Source: Leucobacter chinensis
GTDB taxonomy: Bacteria > Actinomycetota > Actinomycetes > Actinomycetales > Microbacteriaceae
Direction: 5' to 3'
Assembly (NCBI RefSeq): GCF_019049105.1
Contig: NZ_JAHQZR010000015.1
Location: 62,001 to 126,000 of the forward strand
Length of the DNA: 64,000 nucleotides
Of this stretch, positions 32,498-41,647 are shown piece after piece. Under the pieces are notes generated by a model. The model was not told the DNA's origin, did no database searches, and saw only the letters and a list, made by a program, of their open reading frames with translations. The position numbers and the translations under genes were made by a program. Numbering within the stretch: position 1 is the first letter of the stretch; every line of letters starts with the position of its first letter.

Positions 32498-33451
32498 TTA
32501 GCGTAAAATATCGCGGTGTTCGGCGCCGAGCTCGTCGAGAGTGGGAAGCCCCTCCCAATCGCCAACGACGGTGACCGAGTGGGCGGCGACGAGTCCCGCA
32601 AAGTCGAGGCATTCTTGGGGCCCGAGACTCGTCAAGAGGCCATGAATGTATCCCGCTGCGAAGGCATCGCCGGCACCGACCGGGTCGCATTCGGTCACCT
32701 CGGTAAGGTGCTGCGTGTATACGGTGCCGTTCAGCGCAATTGCGCCCTCGGCGCCCCGTTTGATGATGACCTGTGAGGGGCCGAGTGCTGCCACCTCACG
32801 TGCCACGGCAACGTCATCGATGTCGGTGACGGGGTGGCCGAGAAGCACTGCTGCCTCGTCGGTCGTTGCAAAGACCACGTCTGCCGATGCGGTGAGCTTG
32901 CGAAGCACCGGTGTCGCGACGTCTTCAGACCAGAGTGAGGCGCGGTAATTCAGGTCGAGCGTTACTGTGACCCCGGCCTGTCGTGCGACTGCCGCAGCCG
33001 CTAATACGGTTTCGAGCGGCCCGGGCCCTAAGGCGGCAGTAATGCCCGTGAGGTGCAGTACTCGCGCTGAAACGATATCGGCAACGGGAAGGTCAGCGGG
33101 CGTGAGGCTCGCGCCAGCGCTGCCTGACCTTGCATACTGCACGGCAGTTCGGCCGAGGCCCTTGGGGCCCCTCACCATGATGCCGGTGTGCGAGGGGCCA
33201 AAGAGTGACGGGGTCGTGACTCCTTCTGCGGTGAGCTCGCGATTGATGAACTCGCCGAGTTCGTCATCCCCGAGCCTGCCCACCCAGGTGACTCGGTGAC
33301 CGAGGCGAGCGAGGCCTATCGCAACGTTTGATTCGGCTCCTCCGAATGACAGGTGAAAAGGTGGGCGCGATGAGATCGGTCGCCCAGAGGGTGGGAAGAA
33401 AAGGCCCATCGATTCGCCGATGGTGACGACCTCGGGGTGTGCGTGGGTCAT
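32498..33451 (-). CDS. kdgK: 2-keto-3-deoxygluconate kinase (PfkB family)
   Basis: A 317-residue ribokinase-family sugar kinase. N-terminal VVTIGESMGLFFPP and FHLSFGGAESNVAIGLARLGH are typical of KDG kinases, and the catalytic motif is ECDPVGAGDAFAAGY. It would convert 2-keto-3-deoxygluconate to KDPG. The KDPG aldolase gene lies at 43.9 kb in the same island, which supports this substrate over fructose or ribose. Its ATG overlaps the stop of the PLP-enzyme gene by four bases, so the two are coupled. Specificity is inferred from sequence and context. Confidence 0.85.
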   Translation of the reverse strand: MTHAHPEVVTIGESMGLFFPPSGRPISSRPPFHLSFGGAESNVAIGLARLGHRVTWVGRLGDDELGEFINRELTAEGVTTPSLFGPSHTGIMVRGPKGLGRTAVQYARSGSAGASLTPADLPVADIVSARVLHLTGITAALGPGPLETVLAAAAVARQAGVTVTLDLNYRASLWSEDVATPVLRKLTASADVVFATTDEAAVLLGHPVTDIDDVAVAREVAALGPSQVIIKRGAEGAIALNGTVYTQHLTEVTECDPVGAGDAFAAGYIHGLLTSLGPQECLDFAGLVAAHSVTVVGDWEGLPTLDELGAEHRDILR

Positions 33452-34710
33452 GAGAAGTACATCCGAATCAGGTCGCGAACCGTGTGACGCTCATCGACGA
33501 GCGGCACGAGGCTCCAGCGGTCGAGCGTTGTGCAGGGGTGTGAGATGCCGAGCTCGACGAGGTCGCCGACCCGGGGTGCTGTCGTGTCGTTAAACTGCGC
33601 GGGGTCGAAGCTGATGAATGCATGCTGGTCGGCGAGTTCGGTGACCGTCGCATTCATACCACGCGGTGAAGAGCCGTCTCGCAGCCGGGTTGAAAGCACA
33701 CCGGGTAGCCCTTGGTCGAAGCCAACATCACGTCGACCGCACAGTACCAGCGCAAAGCCGGGCTCGGGAATGCTGATGATGGGGGCCCATACTCGAATTG
33801 CGGCGAGAAATTTAGGGGTTTCTGCCTTGCCTCGAGAAAGAGGCGTGAGCCCCTCATAAAAACCGCTGTCGTGTGTGAGGTAAGCACCGCTGCGCAGCAC
33901 AACGTGGTCGGCGGGAAAGGAAGCCTGCTCGAGCCCGTCAAGCGCCTCGGCAAAATACGCGCTACCCCCGATGCTCACGATTGCGTCGGAGGGCAAGAGG
34001 CCTGCCGCCTTGAGACGGTGAACATTCTCTCCGAGTTCACGAGCGAAACTCAACACGCGCTCGGCCGCCGCCTCGCTGTCTGGGCCGCCTAGGGTGCCCT
34101 CGTACGCGGCGACACCAGCGATACGCACCCCCGGTGTTACCGCTGCCTTCGCTGCGAGTGCTTCGAGCGCGGCGAAGCCACGGGTCCCGGTGCGGCCGCC
34201 TGCATGACCGACCTCGAGAAGAACCTCGATTGGTCGAGAGGTGGCTTCACCCGCTGGCGCGGCGAGGAGTTCGAGACCCTCGACCGAGTCGGCGTAGACG
34301 AAGCATGAGAAGGTCTCGTCTTGGGCGAGCTCGGTACGTAACCAAGCGATTGCGCCCGGCTCGACGAGTTGGTTTGCGAGCAAGAGGCGTTGAAAACCAA
34401 AAGATCGGTATACACGCAGTTGAGTGGGGGTAGCGGCGGTGATCGCCCAGGCACCAGCCGCCATCTGTGCTTCGGCAAGCTGCGGCGACATTGCCGTCTT
34501 GCCGTGGGGTGCGAAGCGAATGCCACGTGCCCGTACGTAGCGCATCATTGCTTCGATATTGTGCTCGATAGCCTGTTGGTCAAGACTGAGCTGCGGAAAA
34601 TCACGGTTTTCATCAAAGAGCGATGAACCAATGAGATCTTGCGGGTTTGCCTCGGCGTTGAGAGCGGGACCGAGCCCCTTGGTGAGGCTGAGCGATAACG
34701 GTGGAATCAT
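33448..34710 (-). CDS. PLP enzyme of the D-serine dehydratase-like/D-glucosaminate ammonia-lyase type
   Basis: A 420-residue fold-type III (alanine racemase-like) protein. The PLP lysine is in RFAPHGKTAMSP, followed by ITAATPTQLRVYRSFGFQRLLLANQL and a C-terminal metal/active-site region ISHPCTTLDRW. Family members dehydrate or deaminate D-serine, D-threonine or other D-configured amino acids. Being coupled to KDG kinase by a four-base overlap and near KDPG aldolase and RidA, it may act as a D-glucosaminate ammonia-lyase giving 2-keto-3-deoxygluconate and ammonia. That specific call is inference; the family is clear. Confidence 0.8.
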   Translation of the reverse strand: MIPPLSLSLTKGLGPALNAEANPQDLIGSSLFDENRDFPQLSLDQQAIEHNIEAMMRYVRARGIRFAPHGKTAMSPQLAEAQMAAGAWAITAATPTQLRVYRSFGFQRLLLANQLVEPGAIAWLRTELAQDETFSCFVYADSVEGLELLAAPAGEATSRPIEVLLEVGHAGGRTGTRGFAALEALAAKAAVTPGVRIAGVAAYEGTLGGPDSEAAAERVLSFARELGENVHRLKAAGLLPSDAIVSIGGSAYFAEALDGLEQASFPADHVVLRSGAYLTHDSGFYEGLTPLSRGKAETPKFLAAIRVWAPIISIPEPGFALVLCGRRDVGFDQGLPGVLSTRLRDGSSPRGMNATVTELADQHAFISFDPAQFNDTTAPRVGDLVELGISHPCTTLDRWSLVPLVDERHTVRDLIRMYFS

Positions 34711-35516
34711 TGGGAGCTCTTTCCTTCGTGAATGATGGCGCCCAATCGACGAGAAATCTCACGGGCGGTGTGTGTAACAAGTGGCACGAGCTCAGGCACT
34801 CGGGTGCTCGGCACGCGGGTGACCGGCCCTGAGACGCTCAGCGCATGAGAGCACTCACCGCTTGCATCAAAAACTGGCGCTGCGACGCAACGAATACCCT
34901 CTTCGTTCTCGACGTCGTCGATAGCCCACCCCTGCTCACGAACACGCGCGAGCTCTTGGCGAAGCTCACGCTCGTTGGTGATCGTTGTTGAGGTTCGGGC
35001 GGGCATCCCTGCGGCGAGCACTGATGCTATGGCCTCTTCGCTCGCGTGCGCGAGAATGCATTTGCCAACGCTGGTCGAATACATCGGTTGGGTGTTGCCG
35101 ATGCGTGAGAACATGCGCACTGCGTGGGGGCTATCGACCTTGTCGATATACACCACGTGGGGCGTTGCCGAACGCACAAAGTGCACCGTCTCGGCCGTTT
35201 CTGCGCTCAACTCGACGAGCAACTGGTGCATGTCTTTGCTCGGTTGTACCCCGGCCAGGTAGGTTTGCCCGAGACGCGCGGTTTGCCAGCTGAGCCGGTA
35301 GGCGCCCGAGACGGGCACCTGCTCGACGAACGACATCTCAACGAGGGGCTGTAAGAGCCTCGTGACCGTGCTTTTGTTCAGGTCGAGTGCTGCAGCAACC
35401 TGCGTAATGGTTTGGCCCTCACCGTGAACGTCATCGCCGAGGTGCTGCAAAATCGAGAGTGCGCGCCTCAGCGATGCCGAATTGTTTCGGGGTGCCTGTG
35501 CGGGGGTGGGGTTCAT
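34707..35516 (-). CDS. IclR-family regulator of the catabolic island
   Basis: A 269-residue IclR protein. The winged helix spans about 10-75 (LRRALSILQHLGDDVHGEGQTITQVAAALDLNKSTVTRLLQPL), and the effector domain follows with YIDKVDSPHAVRMFSRIGNTQPMYSTSVGKCILAH. Its stop overlaps the PLP-enzyme start and its start overlaps the deacylase stop, so the five minus-strand genes form one tight operon. It probably binds the paired dyads at 37202-37232 and represses both arms until an intermediate such as KDG or KDPG appears (inference). Confidence 0.9.
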   Translation of the reverse strand: MNPTPAQAPRNNSASLRRALSILQHLGDDVHGEGQTITQVAAALDLNKSTVTRLLQPLVEMSFVEQVPVSGAYRLSWQTARLGQTYLAGVQPSKDMHQLLVELSAETAETVHFVRSATPHVVYIDKVDSPHAVRMFSRIGNTQPMYSTSVGKCILAHASEEAIASVLAAGMPARTSTTITNERELRQELARVREQGWAIDDVENEEGIRCVAAPVFDASGECSHALSVSGPVTRVPSTRVPELVPLVTHTAREISRRLGAIIHEGKSSQ

Positions 35517-37126
35517 AACGCTCTTCTCCTGCTCGAACGACGAATGGCTCGACCGGGAGTGAATTGCGTGAGCTTTCCCCCCGAGAGAGCACTCGTGCCA
35601 GTAACGGTTACTTCCATCATGCCGTGAGCAGGCAGGGTTGGGCTCTCATACGTTGCGGCATCATTCAGACTTTCTGGGTCAACGAGAACGAAGTCGGCAA
35701 CTGAACCTATTTCGGCTCGGCCACGGTTACCAAACCCAAAGCGATCAGCTGCGCGGTGAGAAAGGTGGTCGGCCGCATCGGCCCAATTCCAGTCTTTCCA
35801 ATCGATGACGTGGCGGCGCAGCATCCGAGCGAAGCTGCCCCAGCCGCGGGGGTGCGGGTGGCTTCCGAGATAAATGCCGTCGCTGCCGCCCATGTGCGCT
35901 TCGTGGTTTGCAATCGTGCGAAGGTTCTCGCTGTCGTGGTTTGCCGCGTGATTAACGACAGCGCCGACGCCGAGCTCGGTCGCGACGAGCATCTCGCAGA
36001 TCGTCTCAGCGGTCGAGAGCCCTGCTTTTTCAGCTATGTCCCCGAGACGCTTTCCCTCGGCCCAGGCCCAGTCGCGGTGTGCGGCAACCGAGACGGTGAG
36101 CTTCTCGTAGAGGGGCTCGATCGTTGGGAACCAATCGGCTATGAGCGCGGCACGTTGAGAGCGGTCGGCAAGGGCATCAAGCGTACGCTGAGGCCCTCCT
36201 TGCTGCAGCTCGGGTGGCAGCGCGAGCATCGCAAGAATGGTGTTGCCCCGGTGGTACGGGTACGAGTCGAAGGTGATGTCAACCCCGTCGTGTCGTGCCT
36301 GATCGATGATTGGTAGGGCGATATCAGCGGGTGCGTGTAGGTGTGAGATGTGCAGGGGTGCGCCGCTTACTTTCGCAAGATCAATGCACTCGCCAAGGCC
36401 GCCCGGTGCAGCAAGCTCGTAGCCACGAACATGGGCCACGAGGGGTACTTGCTCTTCGGCCGCAATCGAAGCGTAGGTCGCGAGCTCTTTCGGGTCGGCG
36501 AAGCCCCCTGGCACATATTCGAGACCGAGTGAAATGCCCACGGCGCCCTCGGTGAGTGCGTCACGAACGAGCTGCGCGGCCTCGTCGCGCTGCCGTTCGG
36601 TGAGGGGGTCTTGTGCAAACCCGGTCACAGCGCTGCGCACTGTGCCGGCTGGAACGAGCATGGCCGCGTTGAGTCGTGTCGCACGAGAAAAATGTGAGAG
36701 TACATTGGCAATGCTCATGCCGTTTTCGTAACCAAGGGGCAGGGGGCCGTTGATCGCTGAAAAGTATCGTTCGTTGAGCGGCGCCGATTCGGGCGTTGTT
36801 GGTGCAAAGGAAACGCCGTCTTGGCCTATCACGACGCCGGTCACGCCCTGGCGCAGCAGGCCGTGCTCGACCTCATCACGGTGTAGGGCACCTTCAGCAT
36901 GACTGTGCGCGTCAATGAAGCCCGGCATGGCAACGCGACCATCGGCTTCAATCACGTGCGTCGAAGCGCTTGACGTGGCATGGAGCGTGGGGCTGTTCGC
37001 GGGCAGGATTTCAGTTACGACACCATTCGTCACAACAACGGTTGCGGTTTCGAGCAGCGCAGAACCACGCTTTGGAAAGCGGGCATTGCGAATGATGAGG
37101 GTTTCTGGTGCCTGCGAATTCGTCAC
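35513..37126 (-). CDS. N-acyl-D-amino-acid deacylase-family amidohydrolase
   Basis: A 537-residue amidohydrolase-superfamily protein. The metal motif is PGFIDAHSHAEGAL, with further His in HVRGYELAAPGG and HISHLHAPAD, and an Asp in HMGGSDGIYLG. It matches D-aminoacylase-type enzymes, yet the position of the metal-bridging Cys (GNCG in characterised members) reads GQDG. This hints at a different metal site or subfamily. GTG 37126 is chosen with a weak GAAAGAGA upstream; the longer frame has no homology. It starts the minus-strand operon and probably deacylates the imported substrate. Confidence 0.82.
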   Translation of the reverse strand: MTNSQAPETLIIRNARFPKRGSALLETATVVVTNGVVTEILPANSPTLHATSSASTHVIEADGRVAMPGFIDAHSHAEGALHRDEVEHGLLRQGVTGVVIGQDGVSFAPTTPESAPLNERYFSAINGPLPLGYENGMSIANVLSHFSRATRLNAAMLVPAGTVRSAVTGFAQDPLTERQRDEAAQLVRDALTEGAVGISLGLEYVPGGFADPKELATYASIAAEEQVPLVAHVRGYELAAPGGLGECIDLAKVSGAPLHISHLHAPADIALPIIDQARHDGVDITFDSYPYHRGNTILAMLALPPELQQGGPQRTLDALADRSQRAALIADWFPTIEPLYEKLTVSVAAHRDWAWAEGKRLGDIAEKAGLSTAETICEMLVATELGVGAVVNHAANHDSENLRTIANHEAHMGGSDGIYLGSHPHPRGWGSFARMLRRHVIDWKDWNWADAADHLSHRAADRFGFGNRGRAEIGSVADFVLVDPESLNDAATYESPTLPAHGMMEVTVTGTSALSGGKLTQFTPGRAIRRSSRRRAL

Positions 37127-37201
37127 AGAGATCTCTTTCGAATGGGTGTCGAGAACGGCGGTGTCGTCGTGTGATTTAACTGTGCCACATCTCATATTTT
37201 T

Positions 37202-37250
37202 TTGCAATGCAAACTCCGATGTTGCAATGCACAAATTTTCCTGATAGTTT
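37202..37250 (+). promoter_or_regulatory. Divergent promoter with two 11-bp IclR-type dyads
   Basis: TTGCAATGCAA (37202-37212) is a perfect 5-1-5 dyad. TTGCAATGCAC (37222-37232) is a second copy with one end base changed, 20 bp away, so both face the same side of the helix. The second overlaps the -35 box TTGCAA (37222), which is spaced 17 bases from TAGTTT (37245), the promoter for the importer genes. Binding would repress it. Confidence 0.7.
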
Positions 37251-37311
37251 CCCAACAAGTCACATGACTTCAGCTTCCCAACCAACCGCTTCCAATGACG
37301 GAAGGAAACCC

Positions 37312-38856
37312 ATGTCAGCCTTACACCGTTCGCTGCGCTCGACACTTGTCGCGGGTATCGGCATCACAAGTCTTGCCCTACTCACCGCTTGCAGCCCTCC
37401 AGACACCGGGAATGGCCGAGGGGGTGAAGGCGACGGGGGTTCTACGCGACTCACGGTCGCCGAAACAACCGCGCCATCAACCCTCGATCCGCAGCGCTCC
37501 GGGCTTTTTGCCGATCGCTTTGCTTGGCAACTGAGCTACGAATGCCTCATGTCAACCACGGCCGAGGGCGAAGTGAAGCCGGGGCTTGCAACCGAGTACA
37601 CGCTCTCTGACGACCGCACCGAGTACACGTTTACGCTTCGCGAAGGGGTAACCTTTCACAACGGCGACTCACTCGATGCCGACGATGTGGTGTACAGCTT
37701 CGAACGGCTCTCAGAGAGCCCAGACCGCTTCGACACCGAACTCTTTCCAACGCTTTCACACGTCGAAAAGGTTGACGACATGAACGTGAAGTTCGTGCTC
37801 GATAGTCCCGACGCTGGGTTCGTGAACAACATGGGCAACCCGCTTGTATGGGGTTGCTCGATCATGAGCGCTTCGTCGGCCGATGACAACCTCGCGACGC
37901 AAATGATCGGCACGGGCCCGTGGGCACAGACCGCGTACGAGCCTGAAACGAGCCTCACCTTCGAACGCAACGATGAATACTGGGGCGAGAAGACCAAGGC
38001 AGAAGAGCTCTCGCTGCTGTACATTCCCAATATGGGCACGCAGGTGAGCAACCTCAAAGCCGGCAACGTCGACATTATCTTCCCTGATCAGGGGTCAGTC
38101 GAAGAGCTGAAGGGTGACGGTTTCACCGTCGATAACGTTCATACCGACTCGACAATCTTCTTGCAGATCAACAACACGAAGGCGCCCTTCGACGACGAGC
38201 GCGTGCTGAAGGCCATGGCGCTGGCGTTCGACCGCCAGGAGCTTGCCGACCAGGCATACGGCGGCGCCGCTCAACCGAGTGGTTACCTGCCACCGAGCCT
38301 GGCGTGGGCGCCGAAGGTGAGCGACCTGCCAAACCACACGCAAGATAGCGAGCGTGCAAAAGAACTGCTCGCCGAGGCTGGCCACGCAGATGGTCTCGAT
38401 CTCAGTCTTATCTATATCAACGGTTATGACCCGGGAACAAACGACCTGCTTGCAATTATGCAAAAGCAGCTTGGCGACGCAGGGTTTAACGTGACGCTTG
38501 AGCCGCTTGAAGCCGCGGTGTGGAGCGCGACCCGTGGCGATCTCGGGGTGTATGAGCTGAGCTGGAACGCGCAGTCGTACTACGCAAACCCATACCAGTA
38601 CGTTGCCCCTGTTCCCGGCCGCCAGGGCGAGGTCCCAGCGTCGCTGCAAACCCTCATCGATGAGGCATGGAACGCTGCGAGCGAAGAGGAATACCAGAGC
38701 GCTTTGAGCGCCGTGGCGACCCACGAAGCCGAGATCGTGTACCCCACGATAACGCTGCTGGCACGTGACATGTTTGTCGCCTACGAGGCGGGCGTACAGG
38801 GAATCGACATTCCCTCCAGCCAGAGCCGTACCTTCCTTTCACAGGTCACCAAATAG
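37312..38856 (+). CDS. Dpp/Opp-type substrate-binding lipoprotein
   Basis: A 514-residue family-5 solute-binding lipoprotein with lipobox LLTAC and Cys 27. It shows TLDPQRSGLFADRFAWQLSYECLM, EYTFTLREGVTFHNGDSLDADDVVYSFERL and DERVLKAMALAFDRQELADQAYGG, all family hallmarks. ATG 37312 follows GGAAGGA; an upstream in-frame ATG lies within the promoter. Such receptors bind peptides, but also amino sugars, opines and glycosides. Given the deacylase and KDG enzymes, the ligand may be an N-acyl amino-sugar acid or D-amino conjugate. Confidence 0.88.
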   Translation: MSALHRSLRSTLVAGIGITSLALLTACSPPDTGNGRGGEGDGGSTRLTVAETTAPSTLDPQRSGLFADRFAWQLSYECLMSTTAEGEVKPGLATEYTLSDDRTEYTFTLREGVTFHNGDSLDADDVVYSFERLSESPDRFDTELFPTLSHVEKVDDMNVKFVLDSPDAGFVNNMGNPLVWGCSIMSASSADDNLATQMIGTGPWAQTAYEPETSLTFERNDEYWGEKTKAEELSLLYIPNMGTQVSNLKAGNVDIIFPDQGSVEELKGDGFTVDNVHTDSTIFLQINNTKAPFDDERVLKAMALAFDRQELADQAYGGAAQPSGYLPPSLAWAPKVSDLPNHTQDSERAKELLAEAGHADGLDLSLIYINGYDPGTNDLLAIMQKQLGDAGFNVTLEPLEAAVWSATRGDLGVYELSWNAQSYYANPYQYVAPVPGRQGEVPASLQTLIDEAWNAASEEEYQSALSAVATHEAEIVYPTITLLARDMFVAYEAGVQGIDIPSSQSRTFLSQVTK

Positions 38857-38862
38857 CACGCT

Positions 38863-38893
38863 CCGTGGGCCGGGCGCCATGCCCGGCCCACGG
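38863..38893 (+). promoter_or_regulatory. Intercistronic hairpin after the substrate-binding gene
   Basis: A perfect 13-bp stem (left arm CCGTGGGCCGGGC) closes a five-base GCCAT loop. No U-tract follows, and the ATPase gene begins 15 bases later. It is probably a stabiliser that keeps the receptor mRNA abundant. Confidence 0.75.
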
Positions 38894-38907
38894 TAGAAAG
38901 GCTTCGC

Positions 38908-39714
38908 ATGCTAGAACTCAAAAACGTATCGGTCACGTACCGTGCCGGTAAACGGCCAGCCGTATCGAATATTTCGCTGACGGTAGCCGAGGGTGAGCGA
39001 CTGGGCATCGTTGGTGAATCGGGCTCAGGTAAGAGCACCCTCACCTCAGCTATTCTGCACGCCCTGCCACAGGGGTCACGAGTCGACGGTGAAATTACGT
39101 TTCAGGGCCGTGAGATCAGCTCGCTCGGTGAGTCACAGTTTCGCGCGCTTCGCAGTGTCGAGATCGCGCGCATTCCGCAGGACCCGCTCGCAAGTTTGAG
39201 CCCCGTGTTGCGTGTTGGCGACCAGGTGAGGCATGTGATTCAGGCGCACCGCTCGGTGTCAAAACGAGACTGCATTCCGCTCATTGAAGAAGCCCTCGCC
39301 GAGGTCGGTATTCCAGAGCCGCACATCAAACGCCGTGCGTTTCCGCACGAGCTTTCTGGTGGCATGCGACAGCGAGTGCTCATCGCGATGTCGCTGGTCA
39401 ACGAACCAACGCTTCTCATCGCCGACGAGCCCAGGACAGCACTTGACGTGACCGTGCAGGCACAAATTCTTGACCTCATTCAGCGCGAACTCGATACGAG
39501 AGGCATGTCGATGGTGCTCATCACCCACGACATCGGTGTCGTCACCGAGGTGTGCGACCGAATTATCGTCATGAGGCACGGCCAAATCGTTGAAGACGGG
39601 TCGACCGAAGAGCTTTTGCGCAACCCTTCGCACCCTTACACGAAACAGCTCTTTGCCGCGGCTCGTATGCAAGGGGCCACGACAGAATCAACAGGGCAGG
39701 TGAAAACACCATGA
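38908..39714 (+). CDS. DppD-like ABC transporter ATP-binding protein
   Basis: A 268-residue ATPase: Walker A GESGSGKST, Q-loop IPQDPLASLSPVL, signature ELSGGMRQRVLIAMSL, Walker B LLIADEPRTALDVT and H-loop LITHDIGVV. The GMRQR signature and LDVTVQAQILDL segment mark the Opp/Dpp family. Note PRTALD where most members read PTTALD. It overlaps the next ATPase by four bases (ATGA). The usual C-terminal oligopeptide extension is short. Confidence 0.9.
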   Translation: MLELKNVSVTYRAGKRPAVSNISLTVAEGERLGIVGESGSGKSTLTSAILHALPQGSRVDGEITFQGREISSLGESQFRALRSVEIARIPQDPLASLSPVLRVGDQVRHVIQAHRSVSKRDCIPLIEEALAEVGIPEPHIKRRAFPHELSGGMRQRVLIAMSLVNEPTLLIADEPRTALDVTVQAQILDLIQRELDTRGMSMVLITHDIGVVTEVCDRIIVMRHGQIVEDGSTEELLRNPSHPYTKQLFAAARMQGATTESTGQVKTP

Positions 39715-40703
39715 CCAACTCCCGCGCGTATGCGCTTGAAGCAACCGGCATTGAACGCCGCTTCGCTCTTCCGCAAGACAAACTCTTTGCGCCCAAACGC
39801 TTTTTGCACGCTGTCGACGGCATCGATGTTCGAGTTCGCGAGGGCGAAACTCTCGGGGTCGTTGGCGAGTCAGGGTGCGGAAAATCGACGCTCGGCCGGG
39901 TTCTCATCGGCCTTGATAAGGCCGATGCCGGAACCATTGCCTGGGGCGGATCGCCAGCTGCTGCCCACACCGGCGCCGTGCAGGCCGTTTTTCAAGACCC
40001 GTCGAGCGCGCTCAACCCGAGACGCTCGGTGGGCGACTCGATCGCTGAAGCGCTACCAAAGCTGTCGCAGCGTGCACGCAACGATCGTGTCGCTGAGCTC
40101 ATGGGGCTCGTTGATCTCGATGAACAACTCATGCACCGTTACCCGCACGAACTCTCGGGAGGTCAGCAGCAGCGCGTGTGCATTGCTCGTGCGATTGCTT
40201 CTGACCCCACACTCATCTTGCTTGATGAGGCGGTGAGTTCGCTTGACGCGTCGTTGCAAATGCAGGTCATCGAGTTGCTGCGTGAGCTGCAGGAACGCAC
40301 CGGTGCAGCCTTCATCTTTATTTCGCACGATCTGCGAGCGGTGAGGGGTGTGAGTGACTGGATCGCGGTGATGTACCTTGGCCAGATCGTCGAACTTGCG
40401 CCAGCTGACGAGTTCGACGATCAGTTGCGCCACCCGTATTCGGTCGCCCTTCGCTCGGCCGAGCCGAGCATTCCTGGCGATCCCTTCGTGGCCGAGCGCA
40501 TCATTCTCGAGGGAGACCCGCCGAGTGCAGTCGACCTACCCGTGGGGTGCCGTTTTGCGTCGCGCTGCCCGGTTGCACAGAAGCGCTGCTTCGAAGAAGC
40601 ACCCCCGCTTGAAAGCGATGATGCGGGCCGGGCAATTCGATGCCATTTTCCTGGCAGCCTGCAACTGACACGAAGGCACGAGAAAGAGAGCCAGCAGCCA
40701 TGA
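39711..40703 (+). CDS. DppF-like ABC transporter ATP-binding protein
   Basis: A 330-residue second ATPase with Walker A GESGCGKST, Q-loop VFQDPSSALNPRR, signature [16 protein letters not shown], Walker B LILLDEAVSSLDAS and H-loop ISHDLRAV. The C-terminal region CRFASRCPVAQKRCFEEAPPL is the cysteine-bearing oligopeptide/dipeptide transporter extension, which in related proteins holds an iron-sulfur site. It starts and ends in four-base overlaps with its neighbours. Confidence 0.9.
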   Translation: MTNSRAYALEATGIERRFALPQDKLFAPKRFLHAVDGIDVRVREGETLGVVGESGCGKSTLGRVLIGLDKADAGTIAWGGSPAAAHTGAVQAVFQDPSSALNPRRSVGDSIAEALPKLSQRARNDRVAELMGLVDLDEQLMHRYPHELSGGQQQRVCIARAIASDPTLILLDEAVSSLDASLQMQVIELLRELQERTGAAFIFISHDLRAVRGVSDWIAVMYLGQIVELAPADEFDDQLRHPYSVALRSAEPSIPGDPFVAERIILEGDPPSAVDLPVGCRFASRCPVAQKRCFEEAPPLESDDAGRAIRCHFPGSLQLTRRHEKESQQP

Positions 40704-41647
40704 CGAAATATATTTTGGGGCGCGTTCTCGCCTCGCTCGGCGTGGTGTTTGTCTTGAGCTTGCTCATCTTCTTCGCTGGGCGCGGCCTTGTTGACGGGAG
40801 CCCCGCTCATGTGATTGCGGGATCACAGGCCTCACCTGAACGCATTGCACAGATCGAGCACGAGCTCGGCTTCGATCGTCCGATCATCGTGCAATACGGT
40901 GAGTGGCTGTGGGGCGTCGTGCGAGGTGACTTTGGCACTTCTCCCGTCACTGGGTTACAAACCATAGAGGTGTTGCAGCAGCAAATTCCCGTATCGTTTG
41001 AGCTTGCAGCGTTGAGCCTGCTCGTCGCGATCGTGCTGGGCGTGCCGCTCGGTGTCATCGCGGCCAAACGTGCTGGCAGTGCCATCGACGTTGGTATTCG
41101 TGTGCCGATGATCTTGCTCTTTGCCATTCCTGGCTTCATCACCGCTACCATCACCATTATTCTGGCGACGAACTACTTTACGAACCTTTACTCGCCAACG
41201 TACATTCGTTTTGAGCAAAGCCCGCTCGGAAATCTCCAAACGATGATTCTGCCAGCGCTCGGCGTCGGTATTCCTACCGCACCTCTCGTGATGCAAATGA
41301 CCCGAGCGTCGATGATCGAGGTGCTGCACCAGCCCTTCGTGGCTGCCGCTCGCGTGAATGGTCTTTCAAACCGTCTCGTCACGTATGGCTATGCGTTGCG
41401 GGCCTCGCTGCCACCAATCTTGACCTTTATCGGGTTCACCTTTGGCGCGCTCATCGGCGGTCTGCTCATCGTTGAACAAATCTTCAGCCTGCCCGGGCTC
41501 GGACGAGGCATTCTGCAGTCGATCAGCACGCGTGACTTTGTGCAGCTCAACGCGCAGGCAATTGTGCTCGCGGGTTCATTCATTCTTGCCAACCTCGTCG
41601 TTGACTTGCTCGTGCCCGCTCTCGACCGAAGGATCGCGAGAAAATGA
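40700..41647 (+). CDS. DppB-like ABC transporter permease
   Basis: A 315-residue permease. The N-terminus MTKYILGRVLASLGVVFVLSLLIFF, the periplasmic segment LGFDRPIIVQYGEWLWGVVRGDFG, and the EAA loop EVLHQPFVAAARVNGLSNRLVTYGYALRASL are typical of DppB. ATG 40700 overlaps the DppF stop, whereas an upstream in-frame ATG at 40640 lies deep inside that gene. Six helices are expected. Confidence 0.92.
   Translation: MTKYILGRVLASLGVVFVLSLLIFFAGRGLVDGSPAHVIAGSQASPERIAQIEHELGFDRPIIVQYGEWLWGVVRGDFGTSPVTGLQTIEVLQQQIPVSFELAALSLLVAIVLGVPLGVIAAKRAGSAIDVGIRVPMILLFAIPGFITATITIILATNYFTNLYSPTYIRFEQSPLGNLQTMILPALGVGIPTAPLVMQMTRASMIEVLHQPFVAAARVNGLSNRLVTYGYALRASLPPILTFIGFTFGALIGGLLIVEQIFSLPGLGRGILQSISTRDFVQLNAQAIVLAGSFILANLVVDLLVPALDRRIARK

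Noticed and set aside
32440-32601. 54-residue N-terminal extension of the RidA protein
   Set aside because: RidA homology begins at the TTG start with AGGAG before it, and the extension overlaps the end of the kinase gene.
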